64,000 nucleotides of DNA from Ancylobacter vacuolatus (GCF_030813595.1 NZ_JAUSUH010000003.1:434001-498000), one strand, 5' to 3'. Positions 49,479-58,810 are shown, numbered from the stretch's first letter. The notes: generated by a model not told the origin, from the sequence alone. Program-made: numbers and translations.

Positions 49479-50405
49479 ATGCTTGATGTCTTCGAGATCA
49501 TCGATCCCCGCTTCCGCGACCTCGTCCTCCCCATCGCCTGGCTGGAGCGCCTGCATTCGGGGATGCGCTGGTGCGAGGGGCCGGTCTATTTCGCCGACCA
49601 GCGCTGCCTGATCTGGAGCGACATTCCCAATAACCGGCTGATGCGCTGGTGCGAGGACACGCAGGCCGTCGGCGTGTTCCGGGCCGATTCCAACTTCGCC
49701 AATGGCAATACGCGCGACCGGCAGGGGCGGCTTGTGACCTGCGAGCACCGCACCCGTCGCCTCACCCGCACCGAGCCGGACGGCACGCTCACCGTTCTGG
49801 CCGACCGCTACCGGGGGCGGCGGCTCAATTCACCGAACGACGTGGTGGTGAAGTCGGACGGCACGATCTGGTTCACCGATCCGACCTATGGCATCGCCTC
49901 GGATTATGAGGGCGGCCGGGCGGAGCCCGAGCAGGAGGGGCGCTATGTGTTCCGCCTCGACCCGCGCGCGGGCACGCTGGCCGTGGTGGCCGACGATTTC
50001 GACCAGCCCAATGGCCTTGCCTTCTCACCCGATGAACGCGTGCTCTATATCGCCGATTCCGGCGGCATCGGCCGCGAGGCCGGCAACCGCCATATCCGCG
50101 CCTTCACCGTCCGCGCCGACAACACGCTGGAGAATGGCCGGGTCGTCACCGAGGTGACGCCCCATGCCCCGGACGGGTTTCGCGTCGACGAGGCCGGGCG
50201 ACTGTGGTCGAGTGCCGGCGACGGGGTGCACTGCTACACGCCGGAAGGGCAACTCCTCGGCAAGATCCGCGTGCCCGAGCGCGTCGGCAACCTCGCCTTT
50301 GGCGGCGCGGCCGGCAACCGGCTGTTCATCTGCGGCCACACCTCGCTCTACGCCATCTTCGTCAACACGCGCGGCGCAGCCGCTGCGCCAGCCCTCCTCG
50401 CCTAG
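49479..50405 (+). CDS. SMP-30/gluconolactonase family protein
   Basis: 308 residues from MLDVFEIIDPRFRDLVLPIA, with GAGG eight bases before the ATG at 49479; an ATG at 49440 lacks a ribosome site. The six-bladed propeller metal ligands are visible: Glu in RWCEGPVYF, Asn in RLNSPNDVVV and Asp in LYIADSGG. It hydrolyses an aldonolactone. It is divergent from the ABC-apnL operon and probably a second lactonase of the same pathway or for related aldose lactones. Confidence 0.88.
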   Translation: MLDVFEIIDPRFRDLVLPIAWLERLHSGMRWCEGPVYFADQRCLIWSDIPNNRLMRWCEDTQAVGVFRADSNFANGNTRDRQGRLVTCEHRTRRLTRTEPDGTLTVLADRYRGRRLNSPNDVVVKSDGTIWFTDPTYGIASDYEGGRAEPEQEGRYVFRLDPRAGTLAVVADDFDQPNGLAFSPDERVLYIADSGGIGREAGNRHIRAFTVRADNTLENGRVVTEVTPHAPDGFRVDEAGRLWSSAGDGVHCYTPEGQLLGKIRVPERVGNLAFGGAAGNRLFICGHTSLYAIFVNTRGAAAAPALLA

Positions 50406-50412
50406 GCGCGCG

Positions 50413-51687
50413 TCACCGGACGGGACGAACGGTCGATGTCGGCGCGTCCGCCTGGGTCGGCAGCGCCAGCGTCACCAGCCAGCAGACGAACAACATCACC
50501 GCCGAGCCGAGGAGGCAGGCGGTGATACCGCCGAGCTGGTAGAGGAAGCCGGAGGCGAGAATGCCGAGGAAGCGCCCGGCGGCGTTGGCAGCATAGTAGA
50601 AGCCGACATCCTCCGCCGCCTTCTCCGAGCCCGCATAGGCGAGCACGAGATAGGAATGCACCGAGGAATTCACCGCAAAGGCGACGCCGAACACGGCAAG
50701 ACCGACGACCAGCACCAGTGTCGGGTCGGGTGGGGTGAGCGCCAGCGCGGCGGCGATCAGCACCGGCACGAGGGCGAGCCCCAGCGACCACATACGCGCC
50801 GCCGGCACCTCGCGCGACAGGCCATCGCGGCTGCGCGCCACCAGCGAGGGTGCCGCCGCCTGCACCAGTCCATAGCCGATGGTCCACAGCGCCAGAAACG
50901 CGCCGACCATGGTGAAGGTCCAGCCATTGGCATAGAGAAACACCGGCACGCCGACCACGAACCACACGTCGCGCGCGCCGAACAGAGCAACGCGTGCGGC
51001 CGCCAGCAGGTTGATGCCCTTCGACTTGGCGAAGAGTTCGCGGGCGCTGGCGCTGGCCTTGGCCTTGCCCATCATGGCGGGGAGCGAGAACACCACGCCG
51101 AGCATGACGAGGAACAGCGCCCCCGCCATCAGCCACAGCCCGTAGCGGAAGCCGACCAGCTGCAGCAGCAGGCCGCCGAGGAAGAAGCCGACACCCTTCA
51201 TCGCGTTCTTCGAGCCGGTGAACCAGGCCACCCATTTGAACAGCCGGCCCTCCGCCTGCCCGCCCGCCTGCGACTCGGTGATCTTGATCGCCGATTTCGA
51301 GGCGGTCTTGGTCAGGTCCTTGGCGACGCCGCACACGCCCTGCGCCAGCAGCACCCAGGTGACCAGCAGCGTGCTGCCCCATTCCGGCGACACCGCCGAC
51401 AGCAGCAGGAAGCCGGCGATCTGCGTCACCAGCCCCACCGTGAGCATGCGGGTGATGCCGTAGCGCGCCGCCAGCCAGCCACCGATGAAATTGGCGCCGA
51501 TGCCCGCCGCCTCATAGAGCAGGAACAGGAAGGCGAGCGTGAAGGGCGAATAGCCGAGCTGGAAGAAGGTGAACAGCACCAGCATGCGCAGGGCGCCATC
51601 GGTGAGGGTGAAGCCCCAATAGGCCGCCGTCACGATGGCGTAGTTGCGCAGCCCGCTGCCGGAGGAACCCACTGAGGAAACGGTCAT
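50413..51687 (-). CDS. arsJ: Major facilitator ArsJ, 1-arseno-3-phosphoglycerate efflux
   Basis: 424 residues with about twelve hydrophobic segments. RNYAIVTAAYWGFTLTDGAL and VAKDLTKTASKSAIK are typical of ArsJ, which exports the unstable arseno-phosphoglycerate made by the partner GAPDH and so removes arsenate. It follows the GAPDH gene by two bases. The pair is the known arsJ-gapdh module. It is the last gene of the minus-strand ars group. Confidence 0.92.
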   Translation of the reverse strand: MTVSSVGSSGSGLRNYAIVTAAYWGFTLTDGALRMLVLFTFFQLGYSPFTLAFLFLLYEAAGIGANFIGGWLAARYGITRMLTVGLVTQIAGFLLLSAVSPEWGSTLLVTWVLLAQGVCGVAKDLTKTASKSAIKITESQAGGQAEGRLFKWVAWFTGSKNAMKGVGFFLGGLLLQLVGFRYGLWLMAGALFLVMLGVVFSLPAMMGKAKASASARELFAKSKGINLLAAARVALFGARDVWFVVGVPVFLYANGWTFTMVGAFLALWTIGYGLVQAAAPSLVARSRDGLSREVPAARMWSLGLALVPVLIAAALALTPPDPTLVLVVGLAVFGVAFAVNSSVHSYLVLAYAGSEKAAEDVGFYYAANAAGRFLGILASGFLYQLGGITACLLGSAVMLFVCWLVTLALPTQADAPTSTVRPVR

Positions 51688-51689
51688 CG

Positions 51690-52733
51690 TCAGATCCCGA
51701 CCTCGCGCATGTGGCAGGCGAGATCGACCATGCGGCAGGCATAGCCCATCTCATTGTCGTACCAGGCATAGACCTTGAGCAGCGTCTCATCGGTGACCAT
51801 GGTCGACAGCCCGTCGACGATGGAGGAACGGGTGTCGCGGGCATAGTCGACTGACACCAGCGCGCGCGGCTCATAGCCGAGAATGCCGTTGAGCGGGCCC
51901 TGCGCGGCGGCGCGGAACAGCTCGTTCACTTCCTCGACGCTGGTCGGGCGCTGCATCTCGAACACCGCATCGGTGAGCGAGGCGTTGAGAACAGGCGCGC
52001 GCACCGCATGACCGTTCAGCTTGCCCTTCAGCTCCGGGTAGATCAGCGCGATGGCGGTGGCGCTGCCGGTCGTGGTCGGCTGCAGCGACAGCAGGGCGGA
52101 ACGGGCGCGGCGCAGATCCTTGTGCGGGGCGTCGACCACCATATTGGTGTTGGTCGGGTTGTGGATGGTGGTGATCTGGCCGTGGCGGATGCCGATCGCC
52201 TCATGCACCACCTTCACGACAGGGGCGAGGCAGTTGGTGGTGCAGGACGCCGCCGTGACGATGGGGTGCCTCGCCGGCTCATAAAGCTGCTCGTTGACGC
52301 CGACGACGACATTGAGCACCGAGGGGTCCTTAACAGGCGCGGCGACGATGACGCGCCTGGCGCCCCGGTCCAGATGCCCCTGCAGCGCGGCCGGGGTGAG
52401 GAACTTGCCGGTGCATTCCAGCACCACATCGACGCCGAGATCGCCCCACGGGATATCGGCCGGCGCGGCTTGGGCGGAGAAGGAAAGGCGGGTGCCTTCA
52501 ATGGTGATGGCCTCCTCGCCCGACGCCTCGATCTGTGCCCGCCAGCGGCCCTGCACACTGTCGAATTCGATGAGATGCGCGGTGGCCGCTGCGCCGCCCT
52601 TGATCTCGTTGAGATGAACGATGTCGAGCCGGTTGCCGGCGCGCGGATCGCTTGCCTGCCGCTCGGCGGCCCCCATCGCCGCCCGCAGCGCCAGCCGCCC
52701 GATCCGCCCCATGCCGTTGATGCCGACTCTCAT
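51690..52733 (-). CDS. ArsJ-associated glyceraldehyde-3-phosphate dehydrogenase
   Basis: 347 residues. [18 protein letters not shown] is the NAD-binding start, [19 protein letters not shown] contains the catalytic cysteine, and the His partner and phosphate-binding residues follow ([20 protein letters not shown] differs from the housekeeping form). In this context it uses arsenate in place of phosphate to form 1-arseno-3-phosphoglycerate for ArsJ. It has its own upstream operator (52872-52895), 175 bases from arsH, so it may be separately induced. Confidence 0.92.
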   Translation of the reverse strand: MRVGINGMGRIGRLALRAAMGAAERQASDPRAGNRLDIVHLNEIKGGAAATAHLIEFDSVQGRWRAQIEASGEEAITIEGTRLSFSAQAAPADIPWGDLGVDVVLECTGKFLTPAALQGHLDRGARRVIVAAPVKDPSVLNVVVGVNEQLYEPARHPIVTAASCTTNCLAPVVKVVHEAIGIRHGQITTIHNPTNTNMVVDAPHKDLRRARSALLSLQPTTTGSATAIALIYPELKGKLNGHAVRAPVLNASLTDAVFEMQRPTSVEEVNELFRAAAQGPLNGILGYEPRALVSVDYARDTRSSIVDGLSTMVTDETLLKVYAWYDNEMGYACRMVDLACHMREVGI

Positions 52734-52871
52734 GCCCGGTTTCCTCTCGGCTGGCTGACGCGCGCGATCTCTCGCGGCTCGCTGCGCCGTAGCAGCCCGG
52801 GATGACAGTTCCGTGACAGTGTCAGCGCCTCTGGAGCGCGAAATGGCGGATAAGCGCTGTTTCTATCGGCT

Positions 52872-52895
52872 TTATTTCGGGACGGATCGACATAA
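52872..52895. promoter_or_regulatory. Candidate ArsR operator in front of GAPDH-arsJ
   Basis: TTATTTCG (52872-52879) and CGACATAA (52888-52895) form a dyad with one mismatch around GGACGGAT. The centre TCGGGACGGATCGAC is identical to the site before pstS-arsR-arsC. It lies in the 175-base gap between arsH and GAPDH, about 140 bases before the GAPDH start. Confidence 0.6.
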
Positions 52896-52908
52896 TCAGC
52901 CGCCGTTG

Positions 52909-53661
52909 TCACCGCGACGGGGCCGTCCCGGTCATGGCGATGGTGGAAAGATCCGCCTCCGCCGCCACCGCCGCCTTGAGCGCGGCCTCGCGGCGCTCGC
53001 TGTAGCGGCTGGTGAAATAGTCCCGGCGGTCGCGGGTGAGCAGAGTGAACTTCATCAGTTCCTCCATCACGTCGACCACCCGGTCATAATAGGGCGACGG
53101 CTTCATCCGCCCGGCCTCATCGAATTCCTCGAACGCCTTGGCGACCGAAGACTGGTTGGGGATGGTGATCATCCGCATCCAGCGGCCGAGCACGCGCAGC
53201 GTGTTCACCGCGTTGAAGGATTGCGAGCCGCCCGACACCTGCATCACCGCCAGCGTGCGCCCCTGCGTCGGGCGGATGCCGCGATATTCCAGCGGCAGCC
53301 AGTCGATCTGGCACTTGAACACGCCTGTGAGGGTGCCGTGCCGCTCCGGGCTGCACCAGACCTGGCCTTCCGACCATTCCGACAGGCTGCGCAGCTCCTG
53401 CACCTTGGGATGCTCCGCCGGCACGCTGTCCGGCAGCGGCAGGCCGTGCGGATCGAAGATGCGCGTTTCCGCCCCCATGGCGGTGAGCAGGCGCGCGGCC
53501 TCCTCGACCAGTAGCCGGCTATAGGACCGCTCCCGCAGCGAACCATACAGCAGCAGGATGCGCGGGGGATGCGTCAGCGGGCTAGCGGGCGCCAGCTTGT
53601 CCGCGTCCGGCCGGTCGAAATGGGCGGGGTCGAGCGCGTCGGTGAAATCGTCTGTGGTCAT
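52909..53661 (-). CDS. arsH: ArsH, NADPH-dependent FMN reductase / organoarsenical oxidase
   Basis: 250 residues, the usual ArsH length. [20 protein letters not shown] is the flavodoxin-like FMN phosphate loop (GSLRxRSYSR), and [20 protein letters not shown] with [17 protein letters not shown] are ArsH signatures. It oxidises trivalent methylarsenicals with oxygen and NADPH. Its ATG overlaps the stop of the MFS gene. Confidence 0.94.
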   Translation of the reverse strand: MTTDDFTDALDPAHFDRPDADKLAPASPLTHPPRILLLYGSLRERSYSRLLVEEAARLLTAMGAETRIFDPHGLPLPDSVPAEHPKVQELRSLSEWSEGQVWCSPERHGTLTGVFKCQIDWLPLEYRGIRPTQGRTLAVMQVSGGSQSFNAVNTLRVLGRWMRMITIPNQSSVAKAFEEFDEAGRMKPSPYYDRVVDVMEELMKFTLLTRDRRDYFTSRYSERREAALKAAVAAEADLSTIAMTGTAPSR

Positions 53662-54917
53662 CGGGCAGCCTCGGATGATGCGCGGCGCGACAGGAAGGCG
53701 GCCAGCCAGAAGCCGACGGCGAGCAGCAGGGTCAGGACGATGATGGCAAGGAGCACGCCGTCATAGGAGCCGGACATCGACCAGATCAGCGCCGCCGCCA
53801 GCGGGGCCACCGCGCGCGAGATCGTGCTCGGCGCCGACATCGCGCCGTTCACCGCGCCATAGGCCTCGCGGGTGAGCATTTCCGGCACGGAGAGCCCGCG
53901 CACGATGGTGGTGATGCCGTTGGCCGCGCCATAGAACAAAGCGACGAGCGCGATCAGCAGGAAGCTCGGCGGCAGCACATCGAGCGCCACCAGCGCCAGC
54001 GGGAACACCGCCACAGTGACCGAGCCGATCAGCCGCACCGGCGCGCGCGGCGCGAACACCCAGATGGCAACGCGCCCCGCCACCTGCGCCGGGCCGATCA
54101 GCGTCATCGCCGCGACCACGGCGGAGACCTCGAACCCCTTCTCCACCAACATCGGGTAGAGATGGAAGGTGAAGGCCGAGAAGGCGGCGGAATAGGCAGT
54201 GAAGGCCACCGCCAGCGCCCAGAACACCGGCTGGCGCGCCGCCCAGGCCACCGCCGCCCGGCCGCTGAGCGGGGCCGGCGAGGAAGAGGAGCGGTGCGTC
54301 GGCGCGTCGGCGGCGGGGTCGATCACCGACCAGTAGCAGCCGGCGCAGACGAGGATGTTGATCGCCGCCAGCACCATGAGCGCCTCGCGCCAGCCCACCG
54401 TATCGAGCAGCAGCTGCACCAGCGGGATGAACACGGTGGAGGCAAAGCCGCCCCACAGGGTCAGCGCCGTGATCCCCGCCCGCGCATGCGAGGGGCCGGA
54501 GCGGCGGGCGATGACGGCGAAGGCGGGATCGTACAGCGTCGCCGCCTGCAGCGCGCCGATGCCGGCCACCGCGACATAGAACAGAACGAGGCTCTCAACC
54601 TGCGACCACAGCACCAGCAGCAGCCCGGCCAGAACCGAGCCTGTGGTCATGATCAGCCGGCCATGGCCCCGGTCGATGGCGGCGCCGATGGGGTAGGCCG
54701 CAAGCCCCGCGAAGGCGAGCCCCAGCGTCGCCGCGCCATAGAGCGCGCTTTTCGACCAGCCGAGCTCATGGCCCATCGCCTCGGCGATCAGCGGGAAACT
54801 GTAATAGAGCGAGCCCCAGGAGCAGACCTGCCCGATGCCGAGCCCGGTGACGAACAGGCTGCGGGCGCCGGGCGGGCGATGCTCGCCGGCACCGGCGACA
54901 AGAACATTCTCGCTCAC
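53658..54917 (-). CDS. MFS transporter of the ars operon
   Basis: 419 residues from a GTG that overlaps the arsO stop (GTGA); an in-frame ATG further upstream lies inside arsO. About twelve hydrophobic segments are seen, with [20 protein letters not shown] and [14 protein letters not shown] between helices 2 and 3. It resembles the monocarboxylate-porter branch of MFS. Position between arsO and arsH suggests export of an arsenical, possibly an ArsK-like role, but no specific subgroup was recognised. Confidence 0.85.
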   Translation of the reverse strand: MSENVLVAGAGEHRPPGARSLFVTGLGIGQVCSWGSLYYSFPLIAEAMGHELGWSKSALYGAATLGLAFAGLAAYPIGAAIDRGHGRLIMTTGSVLAGLLLVLWSQVESLVLFYVAVAGIGALQAATLYDPAFAVIARRSGPSHARAGITALTLWGGFASTVFIPLVQLLLDTVGWREALMVLAAINILVCAGCYWSVIDPAADAPTHRSSSSPAPLSGRAAVAWAARQPVFWALAVAFTAYSAAFSAFTFHLYPMLVEKGFEVSAVVAAMTLIGPAQVAGRVAIWVFAPRAPVRLIGSVTVAVFPLALVALDVLPPSFLLIALVALFYGAANGITTIVRGLSVPEMLTREAYGAVNGAMSAPSTISRAVAPLAAALIWSMSGSYDGVLLAIIVLTLLLAVGFWLAAFLSRRASSEAAR

Positions 54918-56260
54918 GCCGGCACTCCACAGCAGGCCGTGGAGGCGGCGGGCATCGTCGGCGTGGGAGGCGCGCAACAGGCGGCGCCGGTTTCACGCGG
55001 GGCGGTGCTACACACGCCGGTCTCGGGCAGCACCAGCTGCACGTCACGCGCCGCCGCGTGATCGCCGGCGATCGCGGCGATGACGGAGCGGACCTGTTCG
55101 TAACCCGTCATCATCAGAAAGGTCGGCGCCCGTCCGTAGGATTTCGAGCCGACAATGTAGAAGCCGGGTTCCGGATGCGCCAGCTCCGTCGCGCCATGTG
55201 GCGGCACGGTCCCGCAGGAATGCAGATTGGGGTCGATCAGCGGCGCGAGCGCCAGCGGGGCCTCGACGACCGGATCGAGTGCGGCCCGCACTTCACGGCA
55301 CAGCGACAGGTCGGGCCGCGAGCCGGTGGCGATGATGAGGCGGTCAATGGTGAGGCTGCGCGGGTCGCCGTCCACCCGCGCTGTCAGGGCCAGCGCCTCG
55401 CCCGCCCGCTCCAGCCGCTCGGTCGTGAAGGGAGAGAGCACGGCGAGCCGGCCCGTCTCGACCGCCCGCCGCGCCGCGAGCCCAAGCGCCCCGCGCTCCG
55501 CCAGCTTGTCATCGAGACCGCCGCCCAGCGCCTTTTGCAGCCCGTTGCGGCGCAGCGCCCAGAGGATGCGGGTCTCCGGCGCCTCCTCCTGCAGGCGTAG
55601 CAGGTCGAGCACCGCATTGATGGCGGAATGCCCGCTGCCGACGACCAGCACGCGACGACCGGCATAGTCGGCGCGGGCAGACCCCAGAATGTCAGGAATG
55701 CCATAGGCGATGAGGTCCTGCGCCTCGCGCTCGCCGGGAACAGGCAGCCCATCGACGCCAAGCGGGTTCGGCTGGTGCCAGGTGCCTGATGCGTCCAGCA
55801 CGGCGCGCACCTCGGTGCGCTGCTCGGCCCCTTCCGGCCCATGCCAGATGACCTGGAACGGCGCCTTCTCCCGGCCGGCGGTGGTGAGCTTGTCGAGGCC
55901 GACGCGGGCGATGGCGCGCACCTGCGCAGCGCAGCGCAGATGCGGCGCGAGGGCGGGATGACGCGCCAACGGCTCCAGATAGTCGCGGATGATGTCGGCA
56001 CCGGTGGGCAAGGCGTCGGGATCGGGCGCCTGCCAGCCCCGCTCCAGCAGCAGCTCCCGGGCGGCGGCGTCCACATTGTATCGCCACGGCGTGAACACAC
56101 GCACATGCGCCCAGCTGCGCAGCGCGGTGGCTATGCTGGGGCCGCGCTCGAAGATCAGCGGCGTCAAGCCGCGCCGCACGGCGTGGGCGGCAGCGGCCAG
56201 CCCCACAGGGCCGGCGCCGATGATGGCGACCGGAAGGTCGGGCTTCGATGCGGGGTCCAT
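54914..56260 (-). CDS. arsO: ArsO-type flavin-dependent monooxygenase
   Basis: 448 residues. VAIIGAGPVGLAAAAHAVRR is the FAD Rossmann motif; RRVLVVGSGHSAINAVLDLL is the NADPH-binding GxGxS motif. The protein aligns in pattern with the putative flavin monooxygenases named ArsO in ars operons. The substrate is not established, possibly an organoarsenical or a thiol-linked arsenical. The C-terminus carries several cysteines (CSTAPRETGAACCAPP and CCGVP), a possible metalloid-binding tail. It lies 41 bases after arsR. Confidence 0.85.
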   Translation of the reverse strand: MDPASKPDLPVAIIGAGPVGLAAAAHAVRRGLTPLIFERGPSIATALRSWAHVRVFTPWRYNVDAAARELLLERGWQAPDPDALPTGADIIRDYLEPLARHPALAPHLRCAAQVRAIARVGLDKLTTAGREKAPFQVIWHGPEGAEQRTEVRAVLDASGTWHQPNPLGVDGLPVPGEREAQDLIAYGIPDILGSARADYAGRRVLVVGSGHSAINAVLDLLRLQEEAPETRILWALRRNGLQKALGGGLDDKLAERGALGLAARRAVETGRLAVLSPFTTERLERAGEALALTARVDGDPRSLTIDRLIIATGSRPDLSLCREVRAALDPVVEAPLALAPLIDPNLHSCGTVPPHGATELAHPEPGFYIVGSKSYGRAPTFLMMTGYEQVRSVIAAIAGDHAAARDVQLVLPETGVCSTAPRETGAACCAPPTPTMPAASTACCGVPA

Positions 56261-56301
56261 TTTCTATCCTTCCGGCATCTTGGAAATACAGGCCCAGAGA
56301 G

Positions 56302-56619
56302 TCAGCTCGCCGCGGCTTCGGAGGCGACGCAGCCGGCATCGGCGCAGCATTCGTCGGCGAGATAGCCGATCAGCGCGTCCATGGCGGGATAATGCGCGCG
56401 GCAGATCAGCGTCGTGGCGTGGCGCTCCTGCGTCACCAGCCCGGTGTCGACGAGGCGCTTCAGATGATGCGACAGCGTGGAGGCGGCGATTCCGATCCGC
56501 TCCTGCAGGCCACCGACCGGCAGGCCGGCATGACCCGCCCGCACCAGCGTCCGGTAGATCTGCAGGCGGGTCGGATTGCCCAGGGATTCAAGTTGGCGTG
56601 CGGCTTGTTCGAGATTCAT
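56302..56619 (-). CDS. arsR: ArsR-family arsenite-responsive repressor 1
   Basis: 105 residues. The winged helix spans about 10-75 (LGNPTRLQIYRTLV; STLSHHLKRLVDTGLV). Cysteines at 73, 91, 92 and 97 include a C-terminal CC pair suited to As(III) binding. First gene of the arsR-arsO-MFS-arsH group. An 18-base perfect palindrome 43 bases upstream is the likely operator. Confidence 0.92.
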   Translation of the reverse strand: MNLEQAARQLESLGNPTRLQIYRTLVRAGHAGLPVGGLQERIGIAASTLSHHLKRLVDTGLVTQERHATTLICRAHYPAMDALIGYLADECCADAGCVASEAAAS

Positions 56620-56661
56620 GGAAATAAGCTAGGCGCCGTCGCCATCGCCGGTCAAGCTCTG

Positions 56662-56679
56662 TTTCGACAATTGTCGAAA
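56662..56679. promoter_or_regulatory. Perfect 18-base palindrome TTTCGACAATTGTCGAAA
   Basis: The palindrome lies in the 76-base gap between the first arsR and the end of acr3, 43 bases upstream of the arsR start. It is a strong candidate operator for ArsR 1. It differs from the TATNTCG-N8-CGACRYR sites associated with the other ArsR modules. Confidence 0.7.
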
Positions 56680-56695
56680 TATCAGCCGGCGCCCC

Positions 56696-57775
56696 TCAGG
56701 CGTCGGGCGCTGTCCGTGGAAACCACCTTCTGCCGAGCCGCAGCGCGACATGCACGAGGAGGATCAGCACCGGCACCTCGACCAGCGGCCCGATGACGGC
56801 GGCAAACGCCACGGGCGAGGCAAGGCCGAAGGCGGCGATGGCGACCGCGATCGCCAGCTCGAAATTATTGCCGGCGGCGGTGAAGGCGATGGCCGTGGTG
56901 CGCGGATAATCCGCCTCGATCAGTCGGCCCATCGCGAAGCTGATGAGGAACTGGACGATGAAGTAGATGGTCAGCGGGATGGCGATGATCACCGCGTCCA
57001 TCGGCAGGCGCACCAGATCGCCGCCCTTCAGGCTGAACATGGCGACGATGGTGAACAAGAGCGCGCCGAGCGTGATCGGGCTGATCCTGGGCAGGAACAC
57101 GTTGGCGTACCAGTCCGGCCCCTTGCGGGCGATCAGCAGCCGGCGGGTGAGGAACCCGGCCAGAAACGGAATGCCGAGATAGATCAGCACCGCCTCGGTG
57201 ATGGTCCAGAAGCTGACATCCACCACGCTGCCCTCCAGCCCGAACAAGGGCGGCAGCACGGTGAGGAACAGCCAGGCATAGGTGGAGAAGAACAGGATCT
57301 GGAAGATCGAGTTGAACGCCACCAGGCCGGCGACATATTGGTTGTCGCCCTTGGCGAGCTGGTTCCACACCAGCACCATGGCGATGCAGCGGGCGAGCCC
57401 GATGAGGATCAGCCCGGTCATGTATTCCGGGTAGTCGCGCAGGAAGATCACCGCCAGGGCGAACATCAGCGTCGGGCCGATCAGCCAGTTCTGCACCAGC
57501 GAGAGCACCAGCACCCGCTTGTCGGCAAACACAAGGTGCAACTCCTCGTAGCGCACCTTGGCCAGCGGCGGGTACATCATCAGGATCAGCCCGATCGCGA
57601 TCGGAATGTTGGTGGAGCCGACCGAGAGCGTGTTCAGCGCCTCCGGCAGGCCGGTGAACACCGTGCCGAGAGCGACGCCGAGCGCCATCGCCGCGAAGAT
57701 CCACACGGTGAGGTAGCGGTCGAGAAAGGACAGCCGCGCGGCGGGCCGGGGCGTGAGCGCCAGGGTCTGGGACAT
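56696..57775 (-). CDS. acr3: Arsenite efflux permease ACR3
   Basis: 359 residues from [20 protein letters not shown]; ten hydrophobic segments. [20 protein letters not shown] contains the essential cysteine of ACR3 (helix 4), and ACR3-type [15 protein letters not shown] is also present. It extrudes As(III). It lies downstream of arsC and arsR 2 on the same strand but separated from arsC by a 120-base RIME-like element that may end or attenuate their common transcript. Confidence 0.94.
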   Translation of the reverse strand: MSQTLALTPRPAARLSFLDRYLTVWIFAAMALGVALGTVFTGLPEALNTLSVGSTNIPIAIGLILMMYPPLAKVRYEELHLVFADKRVLVLSLVQNWLIGPTLMFALAVIFLRDYPEYMTGLILIGLARCIAMVLVWNQLAKGDNQYVAGLVAFNSIFQILFFSTYAWLFLTVLPPLFGLEGSVVDVSFWTITEAVLIYLGIPFLAGFLTRRLLIARKGPDWYANVFLPRISPITLGALLFTIVAMFSLKGGDLVRLPMDAVIIAIPLTIYFIVQFLISFAMGRLIEADYPRTTAIAFTAAGNNFELAIAVAIAAFGLASPVAFAAVIGPLVEVPVLILLVHVALRLGRRWFPRTAPDA

Positions 57776-57796
57776 CGGGGGTTCCGGTTCGGGTTC

Positions 57797-57900
57797 AGAG
57801 CGTTTTCGAGCGAAGTGGATACCGGTTCGCGTCAAGAAAACGCGTGGATTCAATAGCCTAGAGCACTTCCCCGATACAATGAATCGGGGAAGTGCTCTAG
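57797..57900. repeat. RIME-like intergenic element, copy 2, with 18-base perfect inverted repeat
   Basis: The head from 57797 contains GCGTTTTC (57800-57807) pairing with GAAAACGC (57836-57843) and CGAGCGAAGTGGATACCGG, as in copy 1. The tail CTAGAGCACTTCCCCGAT (57858-57875) pairs perfectly with 57883-57900 around a 7-base loop. The tail overlaps the arsC stop codon. Both copies share the head but differ in the tail, as in mosaic elements of the Hyphomicrobiales. Confidence 0.8.
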
Positions 57901-58334
57901 GCGGCGCGGTTGCCGTTGATGTCGATGACCAGCTGGCCGTCCTCCTTGCGAAACTCGCCGCGCTGGGGCGCGTCGAGAAGGTCGAGCACGCTCTCCGACG
58001 GCCGGCACAGCTTGACGCCGCGCGGGGTGACGACAATCGGCCGGTTGATGAGGATGGGATGGGCCATCATCGCGTCGAGCAGCGCCTCGTCACTCAGGGC
58101 AGGGTCGTCGAGGCCGAGCGCGGCATAGGGCGTGCCCTTCTCGCGCAGCACGGCGCGGACCGGAATGCCCATGCGGGCGATGAGCGAAACCAGTTCGGAG
58201 CGAGTTGGCGGTGTCTTGAGATATTCGATGATCACAGGCGTGATCCCGGCATTGCGGATCAGCCCCAGCACGTTGCGCGAGGTGCCGCAGGCGGGGTTGT
58301 GAAAGATCGTGACGTCGGCACTGTCAGGCGACAT
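57897..58334 (-). CDS. arsC: Glutaredoxin-coupled arsenate reductase
   Basis: 145 residues from [20 protein letters not shown] with AGGAGG six bases before the ATG. The active-site Cys is C16 in [30 protein letters not shown] carries the conserved arginines of the ArsC/Spx fold. It reduces arsenate with glutathione and glutaredoxin. It overlaps arsR 2 by 11 bases. This is a second reductase type beside the phosphatase-type one at 32847, so the strain has two routes for As(V). The stop codon lies within the inverted repeat of the RIME-like element. Confidence 0.93.
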   Translation of the reverse strand: MSPDSADVTIFHNPACGTSRNVLGLIRNAGITPVIIEYLKTPPTRSELVSLIARMGIPVRAVLREKGTPYAALGLDDPALSDEALLDAMMAHPILINRPIVVTPRGVKLCRPSESVLDLLDAPQRGEFRKEDGQLVIDINGNRAA

Positions 58335-58728
58335 CGCAGGCCTCCTTAGTGGAGTTTCCTTGGGCGTCATAGGCGTCGGCCGGATGCGCCCCGGCGGGGC
58401 AGCAGGGCTGAAGATCGGCGATGAGCGGGGCGCAGATCTCCGGCTTGCCGCCGCAACACTCCTTCAGGAGGAAGGAAGCCAGATGACGCACCGCCTCCAG
58501 CTGGGCGCGGTAGATGATGAGCCGGCTCTGGCGCTCCGCCGCGACCAGCCCGGCGCGGGCGAGAATGCCAAAATGGGTGGAGAGCGTGTTGTGCGGCACA
58601 TCGAGCCGGCGCGCCACCTCGCCCGCCGCCAGCCCTTCCGGCTCATGGGCGACGAGCAGCCGGAAGACATCGAGCCGGGTCGGCTGCGACAGCGCGGCGA
58701 AGGCGGAAAGAGCTTGATCCGTGTCCAT
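58324..58728 (-). CDS. arsR: ArsR-family repressor 2 with cysteine-rich tail
   Basis: 134 residues from MDTDQALSAFAALSQPTRLD; an in-frame ATG at 58758 would add ten residues. The winged helix (about 5-75) has VPHNTLSTHFGILARAGLV, nearly the same recognition helix as the ArsR module of the PstS fusion (VPHNTMSTHLAHLERAGLV). Cysteines at 91, 92, 99, 109, 110 and 131 are candidate As(III) ligands. A TATGTCG-N8-CGACACG dyad lies directly at the start codon, so the message may be leaderless or start at 58758. It precedes arsC and acr3. Confidence 0.9.
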   Translation of the reverse strand: MDTDQALSAFAALSQPTRLDVFRLLVAHEPEGLAAGEVARRLDVPHNTLSTHFGILARAGLVAAERQSRLIIYRAQLEAVRHLASFLLKECCGGKPEICAPLIADLQPCCPAGAHPADAYDAQGNSTKEACDVA

Positions 58729-58749
58729 ATGTCGACGATAACCGACACG
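58728..58749. promoter_or_regulatory. Candidate ArsR operator at the start of arsR 2
   Basis: TATGTCG (58728-58734) and CGACACG (58743-58749) are separated by eight bases, the same arm type and spacing as the sites at 34823 and 52872, though the centre differs. It touches the ATG, implying autoregulation with a very short leader. Confidence 0.5.
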
Positions 58750-58810
58750 TGGACGCAAGACAAGCGTTCTGTTCGCGCGCCTTTAAGATGTTCGACTGTC
58801 GCGTGGCGGC

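Noticed and set aside
51690-52733. Housekeeping glycolytic GAPDH
   Set aside because: It is two bases from arsJ and within the ars group, with an ars-type operator, so it is the ArsJ partner.
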